From assembly GCA_016714815.1 (NCBI GenBank), contig JADKBZ010000005.1, positions 124,001-188,000 on the forward strand: 64,000 bases of DNA, given 5' to 3'. The position numbers were made by a program, and so were the translations under genes. Positions within the stretch are counted from its first letter, which is position 1; each line of letters starts with the position of its first letter. Of the stretch, positions 17,285 through 26,112 are shown piece by piece. Under the pieces are notes generated by a model. That model worked only from the letters and a program-made list of their open reading frames with translations. It did not search any database and was not told where the DNA came from. Source of the stretch: Holophagales bacterium. GTDB taxonomy: Bacteria; Acidobacteriota; Thermoanaerobaculia; UBA5066.

Positions 17285-17310
17285 AGGGCCGGTCCGAAAG
17301 GGCCGGCCCT
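17285..17310 (+). terminator. Hairpin after tldE
   Basis: AGGGCCGGTCC / GAAA loop / GGGCCGGCCCT forms an 11-bp stem with one G-T pair and a GNRA tetraloop. Pyrimidine-rich ctcctttccc follows, but there is no run of T. It is the likely end of the tldD-tldE transcript; the U-tract is weak. Confidence 0.5.
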
Positions 17311-17329
17311 CTCCTTTCCCGACTTCTCG

Positions 17330-18106
17330 TCAGGGCTGGGCAGGAAGGGAGACCGGGGAGACCGAGAGAGAACGGGAAAACCAGAAAAGACCGAAGGCGC
17401 CGGAGAGACCCGTTCCAGGACATCTCATCGTGCCGCACGAGTCGCGGGCGGGAGGGATGTCCCACGGCGGCCCTGCGCGCCCGCGACCCGCATCGGCCCC
17501 GCTGCGCGGGCCGCCGGGGCGATCGCGAACGCCTCGCTGCGCTCGTTGCACGCGCGCGATCGCCTGATCCGGCGGCCTGCTCGCGGAACCGTGCGGGTCC
17601 CCGCGGGTGCTCGAAGCCGCTCGCGGGACACCCCTCCCGCCCGCTCAAGACCCCTGTAAAGCCAACGCCTTCGGACGGAGCCGCCTCGATTGGGGTCAGG
17701 TCTTGATTTTCTACTATACCGGCGTACTCGACTCGCCGGGTGTAGTGCCCTCTGTGGATCTCTGAAGCTCGCCGGCCGCGGGTGGGGCGGTACGTCCCGC
17801 GAGCCGCCCCCGAGCACGCACGGGGACCCGCTCGAGCTCGCGAGGACCGGGCGGGGATGAAGCCCGCGCGCGTGTCTGACGAGCGAAGCGAGGAGTTCGC
17901 GCGGGCGCCCCGGCCGGCCGCAGCGGGCTCGGAAGCGGGTCGTGCGCGCGCAGCAGGCGGCCGCGGGACGTACCGCCCCGCACGCGGCCCCCCGCCGTAG
18001 CGACGGGACGGTGAAGCTGGTGCTCCCTCGTTCTCCGGTTCTCCGGTTCTCCGGTTCTCCGGTGCTCCGTCTCTCCCGTCTCTCCCGTGCCCCCGGTCTC
18101 CCCCGG
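17330..18106. repeat. Non-coding imperfect inverted-repeat locus
   Basis: About 0.78 kb with no supported gene. Its left half and the complement of its right half resemble each other in order. Purine-rich gggagaccggggagaccg near 17350 mirrors the ttctccgg repeats (four copies around 18031-18065). cgcgaacgcctcgctgcgct near 17525 mirrors gacgagcgaagcgagg at 17878. A perfect 18-nt inverted pair lies at 17784-17801 and 17962-17979. A REP-like 27-mer is near the middle (17692). This could be a decayed mobile-element or REP-type insertion. No transposase remnant could be read in it. Confidence 0.55.
17692..17718 (-). repeat. REP-like 27-mer, copy 1
   Basis: Read on the minus strand this is tatagtagaaaatcaagacc followed by tgacccc. 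It matches 25 of 27 bases at 32222-32248 inside lhr, and its ggggtcaggtc end also appears in the palindrome at 26113-26171. Such dispersed motifs with ggggtcaggtc ends are, from memory, typical of REP/RAYT-type elements. Confidence 0.6.
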
Positions 18107-18460
18107 TCAGAGGGTCGGCAGGAGGGTCTTCACCTCGAGGGGCGGAAGCTCCGGCGGGGCGTCGGCCCATTCCTTGAGCTTCGCCCATGGGTAGAGGCCG
18201 TCGCTGTGGCCGTCTTTCCAGAAGATCTGGACGGCGTAGCCGCCGATCGGGGTCGTCGCGGCAACTTCGAACGAGGCGGCGACGTAGGGCTTCTGCGGAG
18301 GCTTCGCGATTCGCCCGAAGAGGTCGCGCTCTCCCGCGCAGCTGGCGCAGGGGCAGAGGCGGCGGACGGCCTGCAGCTTCAGGTAGCTCTCGGAGCCGTC
18401 CTTCCAGGAGAGGGCGAGCTCGTCGCCGATGACGAGGAGGTGCGCGGGAGACGGAACCAT
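18107..18460 (-). CDS. DUF971 (gamma-butyrobetaine hydroxylase-like N-terminal) protein
   Basis: 117 residues, a single DUF971 domain: LALSWKDGSESYLKLQAVRR, then a cysteine cluster LCPCASCAGE, then GGYAVQIFWKDGHSDGLYPW and a KLKEWAD tail. In the family the domain occurs alone, at the N-terminus of gamma-butyrobetaine hydroxylases and at the C-terminus of some Mrp/ApbC iron-sulfur carriers; the Cys cluster is where a metal is bound. As a stand-alone protein its role is not established, though a link to Fe-S metabolism is often suggested. The ATG at 18460 is the only good start. It stands alone between the inverted-repeat locus and a PKD protein gene on the same strand. Confidence 0.88.
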   Translation of the reverse strand: MVPSPAHLLVIGDELALSWKDGSESYLKLQAVRRLCPCASCAGERDLFGRIAKPPQKPYVAASFEVAATTPIGGYAVQIFWKDGHSDGLYPWAKLKEWADAPPELPPLEVKTLLPTL

Positions 18461-18520
18461 GCGGTCATGGTACCCCGCCTCCCGCGGCCGGATCGCCAGG
18501 CGCCTCCCGCGAGCGCGGCT

Positions 18521-19906
18521 TTACGGGAACGTGAAGGTGCAGGCCTGGACTTCGGCTCCCGGGGCGACGTCGAGGAGCCCGGCGCACTTGCTGCCGGCCG
18601 TGGCCTGGACCGAGTAGCTGAATCGGGCCGTGACGGGGCTCCCGGAACAGGTTGCCGCGTGCTTCACGTAGAGCGTGTAGGTTCCCGCCGGGAGGCGGTT
18701 CCCCTCGTAGACGACGCTCTCCGTCCGGTTCCCGGCAGTGCAGCCGGCGGGGAGCTTCCGCCCGCCCGTCTGCGTGGCGACGTCGATTCCTCCGGGACCC
18801 GCGATCCTCACGTCGAGGTCCGCCTCGCCCGACCAGCTCGCGAGGCCGGCGAGGTACTGGGGCGTCCCCTGCGGGTCGACCTTGACGCTCGCGACGTTCG
18901 CGTTCGTCGCCGTCCCTCCCTTGGAATCGGAGACGGTGAGCGAGACCGTGAAGGTCCCCGAGCTCTGGTAGGTGTAGCTCGCCGTCGCCCCCGTCGCCGT
19001 ACCGGCGCCGAAGTTCCAGGTGAAGGTCAGCGGGTCCCCGTCGGGGTCGGAGGCGGTCGCGGTCGCCGACACCTGGAGCGGGGCGGAGCCGTAGAGCGGT
19101 GTGACGCTCGCCGAGCCGATCACCGGGTTCCCGTTGGGCTCGTCGCTGCCGCTGTTCGCCGCCACCGCGACCCCGACGCCGACCGCCACCGCGCCGGCCG
19201 CGATGCCGACGATCGCGCCGGTCGAGAGGCCGCCCGACGTCGCGGCGGCCGAGCCCGCCGCCGCACCGGTTCCCGAGGAGAGGGCGCTCGAGAGCGAGAC
19301 GACAGTGCCCGTCACGAGGATGACCTTCGCGATGTCGTTCTTGTTGAAGCCCGTCGGCACCGGGTTCTGCCCGGGTTTCGTCAGCCCGATGGTCAGCCCC
19401 TCCCGCGGGGCGGCAGGGGTGACGACGGCCGTCACCGTCCGTTCGTCACGGCAGACCGTGCGGTCCGTGACGGGGGGCGCGTACTCCGGGGTCTTCTTGG
19501 GCAGGCTCTCGCGGTCGAGGGCCTGGACGAAGTAGTCGATACCGCGAATGCCGGGCATCGGCCGCGGAAGCTCTCCGACGTAGTCCTCCTCGGCCCGGGG
19601 CTTCATCAGGACGTAGTAGAAGTCCTCGGTCCCGGCCGCGCGGAAGTAGACGAAGCCCTGGTCCATCTCCTTGACGGGCAGGACGCGCGCATCCACGAGC
19701 GGGCGGGCCTCCGTCGAGAGGCACTTGAGCGGGTCGTGGGCGATCGAGAGGCGGGGACTTTCCCCGGCGCCGGCCTTCTTGACGACCGGGTCGGCCTGGG
19801 ACGCGGGAGCAGCGAAGGCTCCGGTCGAGAGCGTCGACGCGAGGAGAATCGCGCACGCCTGCCGGATGCCCAGCGGAATCTCGGGGAGCGGGACGAGCTT
19901 CTTCAC
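18521..19906 (-). CDS. Secreted PKD-domain protein
   Basis: 461 residues from a GTG at 19906 with GAGGAGG upstream. There is a signal peptide (about residues 15-33, ACAILLASTLSTGAFA). An N-terminal region of unknown fold covers about 35-165 (YFRAAGTEDFYYVLMKPRAE, FVQALDRESLP). A Gly/Ala-rich hydrophobic stretch (IVGIAAGAVAVGVGVAVAA) could be a membrane helix. A PKD domain follows at about 265-345 (DPDGDPLTFTWNFGAG, YTYQSSGTFTVSLTVSDSKG). A C-terminal beta domain has GEADLDVRIAGPGG and PAGTYTLYVKHAATC, like bacterial pre-peptidase C-type modules. Four cysteines in the tail may form disulfides. It lies downstream of the kinase gene on the same strand (163 bp gap). Role: probably envelope binding or display; no enzyme motif. 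Confidence 0.7.
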   Translation of the reverse strand: MKKLVPLPEIPLGIRQACAILLASTLSTGAFAAPASQADPVVKKAGAGESPRLSIAHDPLKCLSTEARPLVDARVLPVKEMDQGFVYFRAAGTEDFYYVLMKPRAEEDYVGELPRPMPGIRGIDYFVQALDRESLPKKTPEYAPPVTDRTVCRDERTVTAVVTPAAPREGLTIGLTKPGQNPVPTGFNKNDIAKVILVTGTVVSLSSALSSGTGAAAGSAAATSGGLSTGAIVGIAAGAVAVGVGVAVAANSGSDEPNGNPVIGSASVTPLYGSAPLQVSATATASDPDGDPLTFTWNFGAGTATGATASYTYQSSGTFTVSLTVSDSKGGTATNANVASVKVDPQGTPQYLAGLASWSGEADLDVRIAGPGGIDVATQTGGRKLPAGCTAGNRTESVVYEGNRLPAGTYTLYVKHAATCSGSPVTARFSYSVQATAGSKCAGLLDVAPGAEVQACTFTFP

Positions 19907-20069
19907 GAGCGGTCCTCCTCGGTTCGGACGGTGACGGTCCTGCGGTTTCCCCTCCTCACGACAGATTGAGGACGGTCGCCCGCAGGGCGCCTCCGGGACG
20001 GGAGACTTCAGATTCTTGAGAGCGACTATACCGCCTGAGCGCCACGACGGCGCACCGGGATCGCCTGCG

Positions 20070-21917
20070 TCACGGGCAGGGGGCGATCTCGAGCGTCCGG
20101 GTCCAGGAGTCCCCGGAAGCGTCCGTGACCCGGATCGTCTTCACGTACGGGACCCGCAGAGGCCCCTGGAAGACCCAGAGCGGCTCTTTCTTGCCGACCC
20201 GGACCTTGGCGGGGACGGGAGGCGAGGTGACCGGCCGGAAGCTCGTGATGCTGTTCGGGGCGGTCTCTTCGACGCCGCCGAGGGAGACGTCGCGTTCCGC
20301 GTCGTTGGCGAAGTAGGCCGCGATCATCACCGTCTCGCCGGCCGCGGGTTTCCTCGGCGTCACCTCGAACTCGATCTGGAAGAGCCCGGAGTCGGGCTTG
20401 GCGGCGCGGGCTTGCGGCCCTCCCGAGACGTCGAAACCGGGGGCGAAGGCCTTCGTCTTTCCCTGCGCGAAGCTCGTCGGGCTCATCTGGACGCAAAGGA
20501 CGTCGCCGGACGGGGCCGCCGTCGGCTGCGGTCTCGCGTCGGCGATCCTCACCTCCGGGCGGGCCGTCGGCCGGGACGTCGGGATCTTGACGACGAGCGG
20601 CGTCGTCGGCTCGGGCACCGCCGTCGGAAGCGGGGCCTCGACGGTCGGGACGGGAGTCGCCTCCGGCAGGGGCGTCGGGGCGGGCAAGGTCGGGACGGCC
20701 GCGGGGGCGGGCGTCGGGGCGGGCGTGGGGACGGGACGGCTCCCGAAACCCGGTACGAGACCGCTTTTCCAGAGGAGCGTTCCGCCGAAGCCGAAAACGA
20801 AGAGGGCCACGGCGGCCGCCACGATGGGAAGGACGGGGGAGCTGGGGGGAGCGGCGGCTCGCGTCGGCCGCCGGGGAGCGGGGGCTGGCTCGGCGGGAGC
20901 CGGGGAGGCCGCCTCGGAAACGGGCGCCGGCGGGACCGGCGGCGGCGCCTTCATCTGCGCCGTCTCCTTCGTCGGCCCGGAGGTCGGAGGCATCGAGATG
21001 CCGTTGGCCTCCACGAGGGCTCGATCCGCGGCCCGGCGGACGTCGTCCTCCCCGAGAGCCACCGTCCCGTCGTCCATCGAGATCTCGCCCGCCACTCCGG
21101 CGCTGAGGGCCGCGGCCTGCCGGAGCAGGGCGTCCCGGAACTCCGCCATCGTCTGGAAGCGCGACTCGGGCTTCTTGTTCAGCGCCTTCAGGACGAGCCC
21201 GCGCGTGACGAGCGAGATGCTCTTGTTCAGCTCGCGCGGGTCGGGAGGCTCCTGCCCCACCTGCATGAAGAGAACCGCGTGGCTCGATTCGGCGACGAAC
21301 GGAACCCGCCCCGTCAGCATCCGGAAGAGGACGACGCCGAGAGAGTAGATGTCGCTCCGGCGGTCGATCTTCTGCCCGGTCGCCTGTTCCGGGGACATGT
21401 AGTTCGGGGAGCCGACGAGGAAGCCGGTCCGCGTCGTCCCCCCTTCGCGGTCGATGAGGTAGGCGAGGCCGAAGTCGGCGACCTTCACCCGGCCGTCGGA
21501 CGTCATGAGGACGTTCGCCGGCTTGACGTCGCGGTGGACGATCCCCTTCTCGTGCGCGAAGTGGAGGGCGTCGGCGATGTCGGCGACGATCTTCAGGCAG
21601 CGCGACTCGGTGAGGACCGACTTCGTGATGAGGCCGTCGAGGCTCTCGCCGTCGACGTACTCCATCACGAGGTAGATGAGGTTCTCCTCCTCCTCGATGT
21701 CGTAGACCTGCGTGATGTTCGGGTGGTTCAGCTTCGCGACGGACTTCGCCTCCAGGCGGAAGCGCTTGACGCCGTCGGGGTCGCCGATCAGGTCCGAGGA
21801 GAGGAGCTTGATGGCGACCGTCCGGTCGAGCGACGGCTGGTGGGCGCGATAGACGACGCCCATGCCACCCCGGCCGAGTTCGGCCTCGATGAGATATTTT
21901 CCGAGCTGCTTCCTCAT
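20070..21917 (-). CDS. Transmembrane Ser/Thr protein kinase (PknB type)
   Basis: 615 residues. Kinase domain at about 7-270: glycine loop LGRGGMGVVY, ATP-anchoring K37 in TVAIKLL, catalytic HRDVKPANV with D130, DFG at 148-150, and activation segment ending GSPNYMSPEQ. A Pro/Ala-rich juxtamembrane linker covers 305-360, one transmembrane helix 361-384 (PIVAAAVALFVFGFGGTLLW), a Pro/Thr-rich stalk about 390-470, then a C-terminal extracytoplasmic domain of about 145 residues with no family I recognise. That layout is a Hanks-type receptor kinase sensing something outside the inner membrane. Its start codon is 9 bp from that of the divergent permease gene, so shared control with the efflux set is plausible but unproven. 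Confidence 0.93.
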   Translation of the reverse strand: MRKQLGKYLIEAELGRGGMGVVYRAHQPSLDRTVAIKLLSSDLIGDPDGVKRFRLEAKSVAKLNHPNITQVYDIEEEENLIYLVMEYVDGESLDGLITKSVLTESRCLKIVADIADALHFAHEKGIVHRDVKPANVLMTSDGRVKVADFGLAYLIDREGGTTRTGFLVGSPNYMSPEQATGQKIDRRSDIYSLGVVLFRMLTGRVPFVAESSHAVLFMQVGQEPPDPRELNKSISLVTRGLVLKALNKKPESRFQTMAEFRDALLRQAAALSAGVAGEISMDDGTVALGEDDVRRAADRALVEANGISMPPTSGPTKETAQMKAPPPVPPAPVSEAASPAPAEPAPAPRRPTRAAAPPSSPVLPIVAAAVALFVFGFGGTLLWKSGLVPGFGSRPVPTPAPTPAPAAVPTLPAPTPLPEATPVPTVEAPLPTAVPEPTTPLVVKIPTSRPTARPEVRIADARPQPTAAPSGDVLCVQMSPTSFAQGKTKAFAPGFDVSGGPQARAAKPDSGLFQIEFEVTPRKPAAGETVMIAAYFANDAERDVSLGGVEETAPNSITSFRPVTSPPVPAKVRVGKKEPLWVFQGPLRVPYVKTIRVTDASGDSWTRTLEIAPCP

Positions 21918-21926
21918 TGCGCGACG

Positions 21927-23183
21927 ATGATTCCGATGGGCGAGTTTACGTCAGCCGCCGAGGCGGACCCGGGCCAAAGAGCTCGGGGCAGCGCCGACGA
22001 GGCCTGGACCCGGGCGGCCGAGGCGGCCGTGGAGGCGCTTCGCCTCGACCCGCAGCGGACGCGCGCCGGCATCCTCTGCGTCGCGGCCGGAGCGGCGGTC
22101 GTGGTGGCGCTCGTCTCCATCGTCCAGGGGGGTCGGCGGGAGCTCCTCCGCTCGGTCGAGGCCGCGGGTCCCTCGAACGTCTTCGTCCGGGCCGAACGGG
22201 GCGCGCCCACCCCGCTGACGACCTCGGGCCTCGAGGCCGCACGCACCCGATTCCCGGCCCTCGAGACGGCGGCCGGCGTCCGGGCCCTCCCGGCGGTCGT
22301 GCGGAGAGGGACCGCCGAGGTCCCGGCGACGGTCTACGGGGTCGGCCTCGAGACCCTCGCCCTCTTCGGCCTGAAAGCCGACCGGGGTCGGCTGCTCGGC
22401 GCGCACGACCGGCGCTCGAGGGCCCGCCTCGGCCTGCTCGGCGCGCGGCTCGCCGCCCGGCTCGCGGGTCACGGCGACCCGCTCGGATCGCGCATCTCTG
22501 CCGGCGGTGAAACCTACGAGGTCGTCGGCCTCCTCCGGCCCTCGGCGGCGGTCGCCGGGAGCGGCGGCGAGCTGGCCGGCGTGGACTGGGACTCCGGCCT
22601 GCTCGTCCCGCTCGGGGCCGAGCCGCGGGCCTCCGCTTCACCCGGGAGCGACTACCCGGTCGACCTCCTCGCCCTTCGCTTCGCCGACCCGGGCGAGGCG
22701 GCGAGAGCGGCCCGGCTGCTCGCTCCGCTCGTCCCGGCGGGCGCGGCCGTCACGACGCCGACGCAGGCCGTCGAGCAGTACCGCGCGGCGCACCGTTCGT
22801 TCGACCGCGTCGTCCTCCTCGTCTCGGTCCTCACCGCAGCCTCCGCCGCGTTCGGCGTCACGAACCTCCTTCGCGCCTCGGTGCGCGCCCGCTCGCTCGA
22901 GATCGGCCTGCGCCGCGCCGCCGGGGCGCGCCGCGAGGACGTCCGCCTCCAGTTCCTCGCCGAGGGCCTTCTCCTGGGCCTCGGCGGCGGGCTTCTCGGC
23001 ATCCTGCTCGGCGTCGTCCTCTCCCTGTCCCTGCTTTCGCGTGCCGGGTGGACGCCGCACTTCGCCCCGGGAACTCTCCTTCTCCTCGCCGGCGGCTCGG
23101 CCGCCTTCGGCATCGCCGCCGGCATCCGCCCCGCGAACGAGGCGGCCGCACTCGACCCGGCCGCGACCCTGAGGCTCGAGTGA
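21927..23183 (+). CDS. MacB/FtsX-like ABC transporter permease
   Basis: 418 residues. Layout is the MacB type: one N-terminal helix after RLDPQRTRAG (ILCVAAGAAVVVALVSIVQG), a periplasmic domain of about 200 residues (VFVRAERG, GRLLGAHDRRS, GDPLGSRISAGGETYEVVGL), then three C-terminal helices including the FtsX signature region FGVTNLLRASVRARSLEIGL, RRAAGARREDVRLQFLAEG and ending NEAAALDPAATLRLE. No good ribosome site is seen for ATG 21927 or ATG 21936, so the exact start is uncertain. The stop overlaps the next gene by 4 nt (GTGA). No ABC ATPase gene is nearby, so the ATPase must be encoded elsewhere. Predicted part of a tripartite export pump. Confidence 0.85.
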   Translation: MIPMGEFTSAAEADPGQRARGSADEAWTRAAEAAVEALRLDPQRTRAGILCVAAGAAVVVALVSIVQGGRRELLRSVEAAGPSNVFVRAERGAPTPLTTSGLEAARTRFPALETAAGVRALPAVVRRGTAEVPATVYGVGLETLALFGLKADRGRLLGAHDRRSRARLGLLGARLAARLAGHGDPLGSRISAGGETYEVVGLLRPSAAVAGSGGELAGVDWDSGLLVPLGAEPRASASPGSDYPVDLLALRFADPGEAARAARLLAPLVPAGAAVTTPTQAVEQYRAAHRSFDRVVLLVSVLTAASAAFGVTNLLRASVRARSLEIGLRRAAGARREDVRLQFLAEGLLLGLGGGLLGILLGVVLSLSLLSRAGWTPHFAPGTLLLLAGGSAAFGIAAGIRPANEAAALDPAATLRLE

Positions 23184-24601
23184 TCTGCCCCCTTCTCCTC
23201 GCCGCGGCGCTCGCCTCCGCTCCCGCCTCGATTCCTGGCTCTACACCTGCCGCGGCTCCCGCCGAGGAGCTCCCCGTCGCCAGGGCCGTCGAGACCGCGC
23301 TCACCGGCAACCCCGATCTCCTCGACGCCGTCGACAACGCCGCCATCGCCGCCGCCTCCCTCTCCGCCGCCCGCTCCGCGTTCCTGCCGCAGGTCACGCC
23401 GTTCCTGGCGCCCGCGTTCCGCGACGGCGGCGCCCCCGCGCTGAGCCGTTACGGCGTCTCCGCTTCGGAGCAGCTCCCGTTCGGTCCGAGGCTCCAGGGG
23501 ACCGCCGAGGCGGCCCGGCTCGAGGAGGGGGGCGAGTGGAGCTCCTATTACTCCCTCTCGGTTTCGCAGCCTCTCCTCCGCGGCCTCGACCCTGCCGTCA
23601 CGCGGGAGCCGCTCCGCCAGGCGGGAAGACAGGTCGGGACCGTCGGCAGGAACCTCACCATCCAGAAGAGGCGCACGGTCGTCGCCGTCTGGAGCGCCTA
23701 CCTCGCTTCGATCCTCGAGGACGAGCTCGTGAGGGAGGCCGCGGGGCGGACGGAGCGCGCCGAGACGATCCTCGAGTCGAGCCGGGCCAAGGAGCAGGCG
23801 GGAAGCGTCTCGCGCCTCGACGTCCTCCGGGCCGAGCAGCTCGTCGCGCAGTCCCGCTCGCAGGAGAACGACACCCGCAACGCGCGCGAGGACGCCCTCG
23901 ACCTCCTCGCCCGGATCCTCGGCCGTCCCGCCGGGAGCCGGTGGCTTCTGCGCGCGCCGGAGACGCTGCCCGTCGCCGTCCCGACCGAGGAGGAGGCGAT
24001 CACCGCCGCCCTTTCCTCCCGCGAGGAGGTCGTCGAGGCCCGGGAGAGGGTGACGGACGCCGAGTTCCAGCTCCGGATCGCCAGGAGCATGCTTCTCCCC
24101 TCGCTCGACGCCGGCCTCACCTGGAGCGCCGCCGGGAGCGGGAACCGCCTCGGGACCGCCCTCGGGTCGCAGGGCCCGTCCGTCTGGAGCCTCGGCTTCT
24201 CCTCGCAGGCGCCGCTGAACCTCGGCGCGCAGCTCGCGGCGAAAAGTCAGGCCGAGGTGACGCTCCGGAGCGCCCGCAGGGGTGTCGGCTCGCTCGAAGC
24301 CGACGTCGTGCGGCAGGTCCGGGCGGCAGCCCGGCGCCTGGCGACCGCCCGCGACCGGCTCTCCCTCGACGAGGCGAACGAGGGGGTCGCGAAGATGCAG
24401 CTGGAGGTCGCCCAGCTCCGCTTCGGCAAGGGGCTCACCGACAACTTCTTCGTCGTCGACGCCGAGGGGCTCTACAACTCCGCGCGCGTCTCCCTCCTGA
24501 CCTCGCGCCAGCAGGTCCTCCTCTACGAGCTCGCCCTCCTCGCCGAGGCCGGGCTCCTGCAGCCCGAGGAGTTCCTCCCCCGTTCCGTCCCCGCGCCGTA
24601 A
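23180..24601 (+). CDS. TolC-family outer-membrane efflux protein
   Basis: 473 residues from a GTG at 23180 that overlaps the permease stop (GTGA), with GAGG just upstream. The signal peptide is ICPLLLAAALASAPASI. The mature protein shows the OEP pattern of two related halves: LPVARAVETALTGNPDLLDA at the start, long amphipathic helices (ILESSRAKEQAGSVSRLDVL, LDVLRAEQLVAQSR), beta segments (YYSLSVSQPLLRGLDP), then the second half (RSMLLPSLDAGLTWSAAGSG, LEVAQLRFGKGLTDNFFVVD). TolC proteins trimerise into a channel across the outer membrane and periplasm. Position between permease and membrane fusion protein supports one tripartite pump. Confidence 0.9.
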   Translation: MICPLLLAAALASAPASIPGSTPAAAPAEELPVARAVETALTGNPDLLDAVDNAAIAAASLSAARSAFLPQVTPFLAPAFRDGGAPALSRYGVSASEQLPFGPRLQGTAEAARLEEGGEWSSYYSLSVSQPLLRGLDPAVTREPLRQAGRQVGTVGRNLTIQKRRTVVAVWSAYLASILEDELVREAAGRTERAETILESSRAKEQAGSVSRLDVLRAEQLVAQSRSQENDTRNAREDALDLLARILGRPAGSRWLLRAPETLPVAVPTEEEAITAALSSREEVVEARERVTDAEFQLRIARSMLLPSLDAGLTWSAAGSGNRLGTALGSQGPSVWSLGFSSQAPLNLGAQLAAKSQAEVTLRSARRGVGSLEADVVRQVRAAARRLATARDRLSLDEANEGVAKMQLEVAQLRFGKGLTDNFFVVDAEGLYNSARVSLLTSRQQVLLYELALLAEAGLLQPEEFLPRSVPAP

Positions 24602-24617
24602 ACTGTCCGCAGCACCC

Positions 24618-26102
24618 ATGCTCGACGCCGCCCGTCTCTCGCCGGCCGTGGTCCGTCTCCGCGCTGCGCTCTCGCAGGTGGCGGCCCTCTCGCCACGGAG
24701 GAAAGCCCTCGCCGCCGTCCTCGGCGCCGTCGTCCTCGTCGGGGCGGGACTCCTCGCCCGGCGCGCGGCCGTTTCGGACGTCGTCGGCGAGGTCCGTGCT
24801 GTGCGCGGGACGCTCCGGATCACCGTCGCCGTCTCGGGGCTCCTCGCGCCGGCCCGCGCCGAAAGCTACGGCCCCGAGGTCGCGGGAGTCGAGATGAAGG
24901 TCGCCGAGCTCGCACCGGAGGGATCGTGGGTCGCGCCGGGAGCGCTTCTCGTCCGCTTCGACGACGCTCCCTTCCGCGGCGAGCTGGCGGTGGCCCGGTC
25001 CCGCCTCGTCCAGACCTCGGGCGAGGCCGAGCAGGCGCGCCAGGCGCTGAGAGCGCTCCTCGCCACGCAGCAGAGCGAACGCCTCGAGGCCTCGGCGGCC
25101 TTCTCCCGCGCCGAGCTCGACCTGAAGACCTTCGTCAACGGCCTGGCCCCTCTCCAGGTGCAGCAGTCCGCTGCCGCGGTCGAGCGGGCCCGGCGGGAGG
25201 CGGAGGAATCGACCCAGAAGCTCGAAGGGCTCGCCCCCTTCGCCGAGAAGGGGTTCGTCTCGCGAGACGAGCTGCGTGCCGCCGAGCGGAGGGCGACCGA
25301 AGCCGCCGCCGACCTGGTTCTGGCGGGGCAGCAGCACCGGACACTGACCCAGTTCACGCACCCCCAGCTCCTCGCCCAGAAGACGCAGGAGGTCGAGTCG
25401 AGGAAGGCCGCCCTCCGGGTCGTCTCCGAAAAGACCGCCGCGCAGGCGGCCCAGGCGAAGGCGGCCGCCGACCTCGCCGACGCCCGCGCCGCCGAGGCGG
25501 CCCGCACCGTCGCCGACGTCGAGCGCCGGATCGCCCTCTGCACCGTCACGGCGCGCTCACCCGGCCTCGTCGTCCACCGGGAGATCTTCGAGAAGGGGGG
25601 CGAGAAGCGGCGCGTGCGGATCGGCGACGCCGTCTTCGCTGGCCAGCCCGTCCTCGACCTCCCCGACCTCTCCGAGATGCTCGTGGAGACGCGGGTGAAG
25701 GAGGGGGAGATCCACCGCGTCGAGCCCGGACAGAAGGCGGAGGTCCGCCTCGAGGCCTTCCCCGACGAGACCTTCGCCGCCACCGTGCTGCGCCTCGGGG
25801 CGCTCACCGCCGGCGACCGGGGCGAGGCGCGGACGTTCCCGCTCGTCCTCAAGCTCACGAAACCCGAGCAGCGCCTTCGCCCCGGGATGAGCGCCCAGGC
25901 CCTCGTCCTGGCAGGCGAGGTGAGGGATGCCGTCCAGGTTCCCGTCGACGCCGTCCGCTACGAGGGCGACCAGGCCGTCTGCACCGTCCGGACCGTCACC
26001 GGCACGGAGACGCGGCGGTTGAAGACCGGCCGGAGCAACGCCTTCTTCGTCGAGATCCGCGACGGCCTCGCCGAAGGAGACGTCGTCCTCATCTCCCGCT
26101 AG
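24618..26102 (+). CDS. HlyD/MacA-like membrane fusion (periplasmic adaptor) protein
   Basis: 494 residues starting 16 bp after the TolC-like gene. There is one N-terminal membrane helix (KALAAVLGAVVLVGAGLLA), then a beta-strand lipoyl half (GVEMKVAELAPEGSWVAPGA) and a long alanine/glutamate-rich coiled-coil hairpin of about 220 residues (QSAAAVERARREAEESTQK, AAQAKAAADLADARAAEAAR). The second lipoyl half follows (CTVTARSPGLVVHREI), then a beta-barrel domain (RVEPGQKAEVRLEAFPDETF) and the membrane-proximal tail (GTETRRLKTGRSNAFFVEIR). The adaptor links an inner-membrane permease to the TolC channel. The hairpin is long, as in adaptors that reach far into the periplasm. Substrate unknown. Confidence 0.88.
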   Translation: MLDAARLSPAVVRLRAALSQVAALSPRRKALAAVLGAVVLVGAGLLARRAAVSDVVGEVRAVRGTLRITVAVSGLLAPARAESYGPEVAGVEMKVAELAPEGSWVAPGALLVRFDDAPFRGELAVARSRLVQTSGEAEQARQALRALLATQQSERLEASAAFSRAELDLKTFVNGLAPLQVQQSAAAVERARREAEESTQKLEGLAPFAEKGFVSRDELRAAERRATEAAADLVLAGQQHRTLTQFTHPQLLAQKTQEVESRKAALRVVSEKTAAQAAQAKAAADLADARAAEAARTVADVERRIALCTVTARSPGLVVHREIFEKGGEKRRVRIGDAVFAGQPVLDLPDLSEMLVETRVKEGEIHRVEPGQKAEVRLEAFPDETFAATVLRLGALTAGDRGEARTFPLVLKLTKPEQRLRPGMSAQALVLAGEVRDAVQVPVDAVRYEGDQAVCTVRTVTGTETRRLKTGRSNAFFVEIRDGLAEGDVVLISR

Positions 26103-26112
26103 AAGAACCCGT

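Noticed and set aside
20016..21926. Plus-strand frame running into the permease gene from 20016
   Set aside because: Antisense to the protein kinase and without domain character; the permease starts near 21927.
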